Shown here: piece after piece, positions 32,446-38,194 of the stretch
Layout: every line of letters starts with the position of its first letter
Position numbering within the stretch: the first letter of the stretch is position 1
NCBI GenBank assembly: GCA_003141695.1
Contig: PLNE01000155.1
Location: 20,758-58,951, forward strand
Direction: 5' to 3'
Origin: Candidatus Dormiibacterota bacterium
Lineage (GTDB): Bacteria; Chloroflexota; Dormibacteria; Aeolococcales; Aeolococcaceae
Length of the DNA stretch: 38,194 nucleotides
The notes under the pieces: model-generated
Told to the model about the DNA's origin: nothing
The model's database searches: none
The model's input: only the letters and a program-made list of their open reading frames with translations
Translations under genes and position numbers: made by a program

Positions 32446-32799
32446 TCAGCTCGAGGCGCTCGCCGAGGGCGAGGCGGAGGGAGTCGCCGAGGCGCTGGCG
32501 CTCGGGGTCGCGGTGCTCGCCGGCTCCGCCGGGGAGCTGGTGGTGCTGTTGTTGGTGTTCTGAACGTAGATCGGCTTGACCGCGTACCCCAGCGCGTAGT
32601 CCGCGCCTCCGATCAGGAGGCTGAAGAGGACCACGGTCACGACCACCACGCCGGTCATCCGCGTCAGCTCCGGCCAGGTGGGCCAGACGACCTTGCGCAG
32701 CTCCTCCCAGACACCCCGAAAGTAGGCGGGCAGGCGTCGCGGGCGGCGTCCTCCGCTCCCACCCGGCGGGAGCCCGGTCCTGGCCGGCGATCTGGCCAC
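32446..32799 (-). CDS. secE: preprotein translocase subunit SecE with Ser/Ala-rich tail
   Basis: GTG 32799 with GGAGG about 10 bases upstream gives 117 residues. After a basic start comes the SecE core: YFRGVWEELRKVVWPTWPELTRMTGVVVVTVVLFSLLIGGADYALGY, with the conserved WP and one membrane helix. About 45 residues then extend to the outside (VKPIYVQNTNNSTTSSPAEPAST...), almost only Ser, Ala, Pro and Thr. Single-helix SecE proteins normally end soon after the helix, so this tail is unusual. The position between tRNA-Trp and nusG agrees with the assignment. Confidence 0.93.
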   Translation of the reverse strand: MARSPARTGLPPGGSGGRRPRRLPAYFRGVWEELRKVVWPTWPELTRMTGVVVVTVVLFSLLIGGADYALGYAVKPIYVQNTNNSTTSSPAEPASTATPSASASATPSASPSASASS

Positions 32800-32858
32800 G
32801 TCCTCTATCGACCTCCAACGCTCGACCCGGGCCCTACCCGGCCGGGTCCGACCCGAGA

Positions 32859-32934
32859 TGGCAGGGGCGGCAAGATTCGAACTCGCGACCCTCGGTTTTG
32901 GAGACCGATGCTCTACCAACTGAGCTACGCCCCT
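32859..32934 (-). tRNA. tRNA-Trp (anticodon CCA)
   Basis: Read on the minus strand, acceptor arm AGGGGCG pairs with CGCCCCT. The D-arm has GCTCAGTTGGTAGAGC, the anticodon loop is CTCCAAA between TCGGT and ACCGA stems, and the T-arm has GTTCGAATC. G and the encoded CCA end close the molecule. The anticodon CCA reads UGG. It lies between rpmG and secE, the common place for tRNA-Trp in bacteria. Confidence 0.97.
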
Positions 32935-32999
32935 GTGGCCCGTCAGCATAGCGGCCTGCGAGGCCGGCTTCCCACATTGCTTGTCTTCTCGTGGCGGGG

Positions 33000-33167
33000 C
33001 TACTTGGTTTCGCGATGGCGCGTGTGGGCGCGACACCGCGGGCAGAACTTGCTCAACTCGATCCGGTCCGGATCGTTGCGCTTGTTCTTGACGGTGGTGT
33101 AGTTCCGCTCCTTGCAGTCAGGACACTGCAGGGTGATGATCGAAGTGCCGCCTTTAGCCGTGGCCAC
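33000..33167 (-). CDS. rpmG: 50S ribosomal protein L33
   Basis: GTG 33167 gives 55 residues, the normal L33 length; a GGGG ribosome binding site lies about 8 bases upstream. The sequence has the L33 pattern [44 protein letters not shown], with two CxxC pairs, i.e. the zinc-binding (C+) form. It is the first gene of the rpmG-tRNA-secE-nusG-rplK-rplA-cpaE block. Confidence 0.97.
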   Translation of the reverse strand: MATAKGGTSIITLQCPDCKERNYTTVKNKRNDPDRIELSKFCPRCRAHTRHRETK

Positions 33168-33182
33168 GTTGAAGCCCCAACA

Positions 33183-33210
33183 CAAATAAGACCTAGCCGC
33201 GCTAGGTCAA
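33183..33210 (-). promoter_or_regulatory. candidate promoter with palindrome for the rpmG operon
   Basis: On the minus strand, TTGACC (33210-33205) and TATTTG (33188-33183) are 16 bases apart, close to a -35/-10 pair. A perfect dyad GACCTAGC-CGC-GCTAGGTC (33190-33208) overlaps the -35 box and fills the spacer. The distance to GTG 33167 would leave only a very short leader, so the -10 assignment is uncertain, but the dyad is clear and suggests a regulator site. Confidence 0.4.
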
Positions 33211-33396
33211 GCGGATGATACCACAGGCCCGGTCGGCGTCAAACGCCGCTGCCGCCGAACGGAGGTCTACCTTACCCCGCCGGAGGGCGCCGGCGGAGGG
33301 CGACGGCGCGGGTCCGGCCGGGCGAGCGGCGCGGAGCGCCAGGTGGAACGCGCCCCAGCCGTGGCAGGCCCGTCATCTCGGTCATGGGAATGTCCA

Positions 33397-33443
33397 TTGA
33401 CACGCTGAGCTTGGTGTGCCACATACTTTAGGCACCTGAGTAT
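33397..33443 (+). promoter_or_regulatory. promoter and operator candidate for the marR-MMPL-MFS operon
   Basis: TTGACA (33397-33402) is a perfect -35; CATACT (33422-33427) could be the -10, though the 19-base spacing is long. An imperfect palindrome ATACTTTAGG-CA-CCTGAGTAT (33423-33443) overlaps the -10 and lies just before the gene for the MarR regulator. That is where such proteins usually bind to repress themselves and the pumps behind them. Confidence 0.5.
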
Positions 33444-33458
33444 CCGAGGAGTTAACAA

Positions 33459-33947
33459 TTGGCCAACGAGCCCACCCCCCTCTCCAAGCGGGAGGACCTT
33501 CTCCACCGCCTGACCTGCCTGCAACCGGCGCTCCGGCACCGCTTCCGGGCCACCATCCCGGCGGACGCCCGGGCCACCATGCAGGAGGCTATGGAGGACG
33601 TGACCGCCGCCCAGCTGGAGGCGCTCATGCTCCTCCACCAGGCGGGCTCCGCGGTCTCCATGCACCAGCTCGCCGAAGCCCAGTCGATCACCCCCAGCTC
33701 GGCCACCCAGCTCGTCGACCGGCTGGTGAGGATGGGGCTGGTGGAGCGCCTGCGCGAGGACGAGGACCGACGGCTGGTCCGCGTGCAGCTCTCCGAGGCG
33801 GCCCGCCAGAAGTTCGAGGAGATGATGCGGCTGCACCTGCGCAGCCTCGCCGCGGTGACCGAACAGCTGAGCGACGACGACCTCCGAACCCTCGTTGATC
33901 TGCTCGCCAGACTGGCTCAGCCGGCGAGCGCGGAGATCCGGGCGTGA
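33459..33947 (+). CDS. MarR-family transcriptional regulator
   Basis: TTG 33459 with GAGGAG 8 bases upstream gives 162 residues. The winged helix-turn-helix (about 55-125) is AQLEALMLLHQAGSAVSMHQLAEAQSITPSSATQLVDRLVRMGLVERLREDEDRRLVRVQLSEAARQ; the DxRRxxVxLxxxA wing is typical of MarR. Flanking helices would form the dimer. Its stop overlaps the start of the MMPL transporter (GTGA), so it is the first gene of a coupled efflux operon and probably senses a toxic small molecule. The ligand is unknown. Confidence 0.93.
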   Translation: MANEPTPLSKREDLLHRLTCLQPALRHRFRATIPADARATMQEAMEDVTAAQLEALMLLHQAGSAVSMHQLAEAQSITPSSATQLVDRLVRMGLVERLREDEDRRLVRVQLSEAARQKFEEMMRLHLRSLAAVTEQLSDDDLRTLVDLLARLAQPASAEIRA

Positions 33948-36241
33948 GGCGGCTCTACTCGCGCCTCGGCAAGTTCGACGTCCGCTTCCGGTACCTCATC
34001 GTGGTCGCCTGGGTGGTCATCACGGTCGTCTGCGTGAGCACCCTGCCCGGGCTCGGCTCGGTGGCGAAGGACACCGAGAGCGGCTTCCTTCCGGCGAACT
34101 CCCCGAGCATGCACGCGGCTCAGCTGCTCGACCCCTTTGAGAACTCCAATCTCGCCACCGCCACCCTGGTGGCCTCGCGCAGCGGCAGCCCGCTGACCGC
34201 CACCGACAAGCTCGCGGTCACCGCCCTCCTCGCCAAGATCGAGGAACTGCCCAACGTGGTCACCGCGCACTCCCTCGGGACATCGAGCGACGGCGAGGCC
34301 ACCCAGGCTCTGATCCAGGCCAATGTCCCCCAGTACGGCGGTGGTACCGGAACGACGCTCGTCGACTCGATCCGGAGCGACTTCTCGAAGGTGGGAGCCC
34401 CCGGCGGGCTGCAGTTCAACCTGACCGGGCAGCTGGCGACCGCCGCGGACGCCGACACCGCCTCCTCCCACTCCCAGAACGCCACCCAGCTGCTCTCGGT
34501 CGTGTTCATCATCATCCTGCTGCTCTTCGCCTTCCGCGCCCTGCTCGCGCCACTCGTGACGCTGCTTCCGGCGGGCCTGGTCCTGGCGCTCGCCGGGCCG
34601 GTGATCGCGGCCGCCTCCCACATCGGTGTCCAGGTCTCGGTGATCACGGAACTGATCCTCGTCGTCCTCATCCTGGGGGCCGGCACCGATTACGGCCTCT
34701 TCCTCGTCTTTCGAGTCCGCGAGGAGATCCGGCGCGGCCTCGCCCCCCGTGACGCGGTGGTGCGCGCCGTCGAGACCGTGGGGGAATCGATCACCTTCTC
34801 CGCGCTGATCGTGATCGGCGCCCTGCTCAGCCTGGTGATCGCGCAGTTCGGCTTCTACCAGGGGCTCGGCCCTGCGCTCGCCATCGGCATCGCTCTGATG
34901 CTCCTCGCCGGTCTGACCCTGCTCCCGGCGCTGCTCGCCATCCTGGGCCGTGCCGTCTTCTGGCCGAGCAACCTCGAGGTCCGTTCGACCCCGCAGGTCG
35001 GCTTCTGGGGGCGGGTTGCCGCCGCCTTTGTTCGGCGCCCCATGGTGACCGCGATCGCGGGGATCGGGATCTTCGCGGCTCTCGCCGTGGGTTCGGTGGG
35101 GACGACCACCGCCGGATTCGGCGACGAGGCCTCGGGGCCGGCGGGCAGCGACTCCGCGGCCGGCCAGGCGGTCCTCAACAAGCACTTCCCCTCCGCCGGG
35201 ACGATCAGCTCGACCGAGGTGGTGATGAAGTTCTCCAGCCCGGTCTTCGACGATCCCGCTGAGCTGGTGACGGCCCAGCACAGCCTGCAGGCGTCGCCTG
35301 GTTTCAAGAGCGTGATCGGGCCGCTCGACCCCAACGGCCCCACCGGCGTGACCCTGACGGCGACCGAGATCGCGGCGCTGCACCAGGAGTTGGGCTGGCC
35401 GCTGAACCCCACCGCCCTCGCCGCCCTGCCCCCGGCGGCGGCGCAGGTGGACGGCGCCCTGGCGAGCTTCGTCAGCTCCGACGCGCGGACGGTGGTGTTC
35501 GCCGTGGTCCCCACCGTCGGACCGGCGGGAAGCCCGGCGGCGAGCTCCAACATCCCGGCGCTCCGCGTGGATACGACCGCCGCGGCCCGTGCCGCGGGCG
35601 CCAGCGACAGCGGGATCTTCAGCCTCGACTCGTTCGCCTATGACGTCGAGAACATCTCCCAGAACGACCTCATCCACATCATCCCGACGGTCGCGATCAT
35701 CATCGCCCTGCTCCTCGCCATCGTCCTGCGCAGCGGCATCGCGTCCCTCTTCCTGGTCCCGAGCGTCGTCCTCTCCTACCTCGCCGCCCTGGGCCTGGTG
35801 GGTCTGGTCTTTGTGCACCTCGGGGGCCAGAGCGGCGTGCAATTCATCATGCCCTTCCTGATGTTCGTCTTCCTGATGGCGCTGGGCTCGGACTACAACG
35901 TGCTGGTGATGACGAGGATCCGCGAGGAGTCTCATGCGCTCCCCCTGCGAGAGGCGGTGACGAAGGCCATAGGAGTGACGGGGACGACCGTCACCACGGC
36001 CGGGCTGGTGCTCGGCGGCACCTTCGCCGTGCTCGGCGTCGCCGCCGGAGGGTCGTCGCAGGCCGGGGAGATCCAGCAGGTCGGATTCGGCATCGCCGCC
36101 GGCATCCTGATGGACACCTTCTTCGTCCGCACCATCATGGTGCCCGCGTTCGTCGTGCTGGTCGGTCGCTGGACCTGGTGGCCCTCGCGCCTCTACCGGC
36201 GGCACTCCCAGCTCGCCACCGTCGAGGAGACCGCGGCATGA
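33944..36241 (+). CDS. MMPL/RND-family transporter
   Basis: A 765-residue membrane protein with two MMPL domains. Each has a first helix, a large outside loop (about 35-165 and 390-555), and a bundle of five more helices, giving 12 in all. Signatures include ILVVLILGAGTDYGLFLVFRVREE in the first half and FLMFVFLMALGSDYNVLVMTRIREE in the second, the two Asp-Tyr sites linked with proton use in this family. MMPL proteins export lipids, siderophores or drugs. GTG 33944 overlaps the marR stop, and the end overlaps the MFS gene by 4 bp (ATGA), so all three are translationally coupled. Confidence 0.93.
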   Translation: MRRLYSRLGKFDVRFRYLIVVAWVVITVVCVSTLPGLGSVAKDTESGFLPANSPSMHAAQLLDPFENSNLATATLVASRSGSPLTATDKLAVTALLAKIEELPNVVTAHSLGTSSDGEATQALIQANVPQYGGGTGTTLVDSIRSDFSKVGAPGGLQFNLTGQLATAADADTASSHSQNATQLLSVVFIIILLLFAFRALLAPLVTLLPAGLVLALAGPVIAAASHIGVQVSVITELILVVLILGAGTDYGLFLVFRVREEIRRGLAPRDAVVRAVETVGESITFSALIVIGALLSLVIAQFGFYQGLGPALAIGIALMLLAGLTLLPALLAILGRAVFWPSNLEVRSTPQVGFWGRVAAAFVRRPMVTAIAGIGIFAALAVGSVGTTTAGFGDEASGPAGSDSAAGQAVLNKHFPSAGTISSTEVVMKFSSPVFDDPAELVTAQHSLQASPGFKSVIGPLDPNGPTGVTLTATEIAALHQELGWPLNPTALAALPPAAAQVDGALASFVSSDARTVVFAVVPTVGPAGSPAASSNIPALRVDTTAAARAAGASDSGIFSLDSFAYDVENISQNDLIHIIPTVAIIIALLLAIVLRSGIASLFLVPSVVLSYLAALGLVGLVFVHLGGQSGVQFIMPFLMFVFLMALGSDYNVLVMTRIREESHALPLREAVTKAIGVTGTTVTTAGLVLGGTFAVLGVAAGGSSQAGEIQQVGFGIAAGILMDTFFVRTIMVPAFVVLVGRWTWWPSRLYRRHSQLATVEETAA

Positions 36242-37905
36242 ATGCCCAGATCGCCGCGCTGAAGATCGAGCGCCGGAGCGTCGCCGAGCGGCGCCGGCTC
36301 ATGGTGGTGTTTGGCGCCCTGATGCTGGCGATGCTGATCGCCGCGCTCGACCAGACCATCGTCTCCACCGCCCTGCCCACCATCGTGGGCGACCTCGGCG
36401 GCCTCACCCAGCTCTCTTGGGTGGTGACGGCCTACATCCTGACCTCGACGATCTCCACGCCTCTCTACGGGAAGATCGGCGACCTCTACGGGCGCAAGCG
36501 CATCTTCCAGGGCGCGATCGTCATCTTCCTGGTCGGATCGATGCTCTGCGGCCTTTCCCAGAACATGGCCGAGCTGATCGGCTTCCGGGCCCTCCAGGGC
36601 GTCGGTGCAGGGGGACTGTTCGTCGGCTCACAGGCGATCATCGGCGACATCGTCTCCCCTCGCGAGCGCGGCCGCTACATGGGGTACTTCGGCGCCGTCT
36701 TCGGGTTGGCCACCGTGGCCGGGCCCCTCCTCGGCGGCTTCCTCGTCGACCACGCCACCTGGCGCTGGGTCTTCTACATCAACGTCCCCATTGGGGTGGC
36801 CGCCCTGGTGGCCACGGGCCTTGTCCTGCACCTCCCGCGGCAGCGCCGGGAGCACCGCATCGACTACCTGGGAGCCGCCCTGCTGGGCGCCGGCGTGACC
36901 TGCATCGTCCTCCTCACCACCTGGGGAGGGACCGAGTACCCCTGGGCCTCGGCCCAGACGCTCGGACTCGGCCTGGGGGCGCTGGTGCTGCTGGGAGCCT
37001 TCATCCAGGTGGAGCGGCGGGCAGTCGAGCCGATCCTGCCGCTGCAGCTCTTCCGCAACTCCGTTTTCGCGGTGACCAACGCGGCCGGCTTCATCATCGG
37101 CCTCGCCCTCTTCGGATCCATCGTCTTCCTGCCCCAGTACCTGCAAATCGTCAAGGGCGAGGGGGCCACCAACTCGGGCCTGCTCCTCGTCCCGATGATG
37201 GTCGGCCTGCTCATCACCTCCATCGTGAGCGGCCAGCTGATCAGCCGGACCGGGCGGTACAAGGTGTGGCCGATCCTGGGCACGGCGATCACCGTCGTCG
37301 GCCTCTTCCTCCTCTCCACCATGGGCGCGGCCACGCCCCAGGTCGTCACCGCCGCCTACATGGTGGTGCTGGGCCTCGGCCTCGGGGGCGTCATGCAGGT
37401 CCTGGTGGTGGTGGTGCAGAACAGCGTGACTCAGAAGGACATCGGCGTCGCCACCTCGACGGCGACCTTCTTCCGCTCCATGGGCGGCTCCATCGGGGTG
37501 CCGATCTTCGGCGCCATCTTCAGCAATGTGCTGATCGCCAAGCTGGTCACGGACCTGCCCAAGGGATTCCACCTCGGCGGGCTGTCGGGGGGCATCGGCA
37601 ACGCCAGCCCGCAGGTCCTGGACAAGCTGCCGGCCGCGATCCACAGCGGCGTCGTGCACGCGTTCTCCCAGTCGCTCGGTTCGGTCTTCCTGGCCGGCGT
37701 GCCGTTCGCGGTCATCGCCTTCGTGCTGGTCTGCTTCATCAAGGAGGTCCCGCTGCGCACGCGGGTCGCCCCGGTGCTGGAGGGGGTCGACGAGAGCTTC
37801 GGCTACACCGAGATGCCGGCGGACACGGCGACCGGTACCGAGGGCGCATCGCTCGGCCCGGTGCCCGCGGGGGATCGGAACGCACGAGGCGGTACCAACC
37901 ATTGA
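36238..37905 (+). CDS. MFS multidrug efflux transporter, DHA2 (EmrB/QacA) type
   Basis: ATG 36238 gives 555 residues with the spacing of a 14-helix DHA2 transporter. Motif D1 appears at the first helix (ALDQTIVSTALPTIVGDLGG), motif A follows helix 2 (GKIGDLYGRKR), and motif C lies in helix 5 (GAVFGLATVAGPLLGGFLVDH). The protein keeps WVVTAYILTSTISTPLYGKIGDLYG and RALQGVGAGGLF, typical of EmrB/QacA. It would export amphiphilic toxins by proton antiport. It overlaps the MMPL gene, and a MarR regulator leads the operon, the classical arrangement for inducible drug efflux. Confidence 0.95.
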   Translation: MNAQIAALKIERRSVAERRRLMVVFGALMLAMLIAALDQTIVSTALPTIVGDLGGLTQLSWVVTAYILTSTISTPLYGKIGDLYGRKRIFQGAIVIFLVGSMLCGLSQNMAELIGFRALQGVGAGGLFVGSQAIIGDIVSPRERGRYMGYFGAVFGLATVAGPLLGGFLVDHATWRWVFYINVPIGVAALVATGLVLHLPRQRREHRIDYLGAALLGAGVTCIVLLTTWGGTEYPWASAQTLGLGLGALVLLGAFIQVERRAVEPILPLQLFRNSVFAVTNAAGFIIGLALFGSIVFLPQYLQIVKGEGATNSGLLLVPMMVGLLITSIVSGQLISRTGRYKVWPILGTAITVVGLFLLSTMGAATPQVVTAAYMVVLGLGLGGVMQVLVVVVQNSVTQKDIGVATSTATFFRSMGGSIGVPIFGAIFSNVLIAKLVTDLPKGFHLGGLSGGIGNASPQVLDKLPAAIHSGVVHAFSQSLGSVFLAGVPFAVIAFVLVCFIKEVPLRTRVAPVLEGVDESFGYTEMPADTATGTEGASLGPVPAGDRNARGGTNH

Positions 37906-38044
37906 ACAGGGGAAGCTGACATGCCGGAATCCCAAGCCTCGCGGCGGCGCGCAGCTCGCACGACCATCTGAAGGGACGACCTGAGGAGCGTCTTCCCCGG
38001 TTTCTGACCCGCAGCCTCCGGCGGCGCCCCGACGACCTCCAGGT

Positions 38045-38194
38045 TCAGCGGGTGCTGCGGCTGTACAGGCGGACGCAGATCGGCGCGACGACGATGATGA
38101 TCACCATCGCCAGCCCGAAGGTGGTCGCGATCGGGTGCTCCAGCGACCAGACCCCGGAGGGCGGCGGCCCGATGGTGTTGCCGAAGAGCTGGCG
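38045..38194 (-). CDS. ABC-2 type transporter permease, C-terminal fragment (partial)
   Basis: The right edge cuts this gene; 49 residues and the TGA stop (38047-38045) remain. The visible end is RQLFGNTIGPPPSGVWSLEHPIATTFGLAMVIIIVVAPICVRLYSRSTR, with one membrane helix followed by a basic tail. The pattern W-x-L-E/Q-H-P, helix, then VRLYxRxT is usual at the end of DrrB-like ABC-2 permeases. It converges with the MFS gene. Assignment rests on this short end only; an ATPase partner would be expected beyond the window. Confidence 0.6.
   Translation of the reverse strand, partial: RQLFGNTIGPPPSGVWSLEHPIATTFGLAMVIIIVVAPICVRLYSRSTR

Noticed and set aside
32800-33036. N-terminal extension of secE through the tRNA
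   Set aside because: The upstream part of that frame translates the tRNA-Trp gene; GTG 32799 with GGAGG upstream is the sensible start.
33917-36205. 762-residue minus-strand frame over the MMPL gene
   Set aside because: It is made of His/Asp/Gly/Arg/Glu runs with no domain and no ribosome binding site; the plus strand is a clear transporter.
37921-37971. 16-codon frame (MPESQASRRRAARTTI) with GGGGAAG upstream, after the MFS gene
   Set aside because: It has a fair ribosome binding site, but it is too short to support as a gene without conservation data.
1-38194. CRISPR arrays, insertion sequences, phage genes or attachment sites
   Set aside because: No regularly spaced direct repeats with unique spacers, no transposase or integrase, and no terminal repeats were seen. 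The only tandem repeats are in-frame protein repeats.

Overview
The window is GC-rich (visibly high G/C at third codon positions) and reads as one contiguous bacterial chromosome segment. It combines Tad-type pilus genes without an outer-membrane secretin, a SipW-type (Ser-His-Asp) signal peptidase with four putative substrates, and the usual rpmG-tRNA(Trp)-secE-nusG-rplK-rplA block. That suggests a single-membrane, deep-branching Terrabacteria-type organism. A Dormibacterota/Chloroflexota-like lineage is my best guess, by inference only; no marker here was compared with a database.

Layout. (1) 1-2970: a large DUF4388-like protein with a 12-heptad linker, a small membrane protein, and a convergent hypothetical. 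(2) 3191-9615: two Tad ATPases (CpaF/TadA) flank a minus-strand pair, a histidine kinase and a REC-EAL response regulator that overlap by 4 bp. (3) 10016-12437: a putative lipoprotein and a PAS-GGDEF-EAL protein whose GGDEF motif is degenerate. (4) 13177-19825: four paralogous TasA/camelysin-like secreted proteins. The first three share a precisely spaced upstream element. They are followed by a SipW-type signal peptidase with a very long proline/alanine-rich N-terminal extension, and by a TPR-like protein that overlaps it and carries ten Tyr-Pro heptads. (5) 19994-22859: cpaB, tadB and tadC. (6) 22903-25818: an unknown protein, a CvpA-like membrane protein, a single-domain response regulator and a Cys/His-rich unknown protein. 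(7) 26053-30614: Flp pilin with a textbook terminator, then three CpaE-like ParA/MinD ATPases. (8) 30622-33167: rplA, rplK, nusG, secE, tRNA-Trp and rpmG on the minus strand, with the third cpaE just downstream of rplA. (9) 33459-37905: a translationally coupled MarR-MMPL-MFS efflux operon. (10) The right edge holds the 3' end of a probable ABC-2 permease on the minus strand.

How it may work together. The Tad genes (two CpaF ATPases, TadB, TadC, CpaB, three CpaE and Flp) would build and position a thin type IV-like pilus. Two EAL proteins, one apparently under histidine-kinase control, could tie pilus or adhesion behaviour to cyclic-di-GMP. In the middle of this locus, the four SipW-type substrates with their own signal peptidase look like a second surface-fibre or matrix system with a shared regulatory element. 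This module is the most likely undescribed system in the window: putative TasA-like fibre subunits with four conserved cysteines each, a signal peptidase with an unusual N-terminal extension, and a coupled TPR partner, all embedded in a Tad pilus locus.
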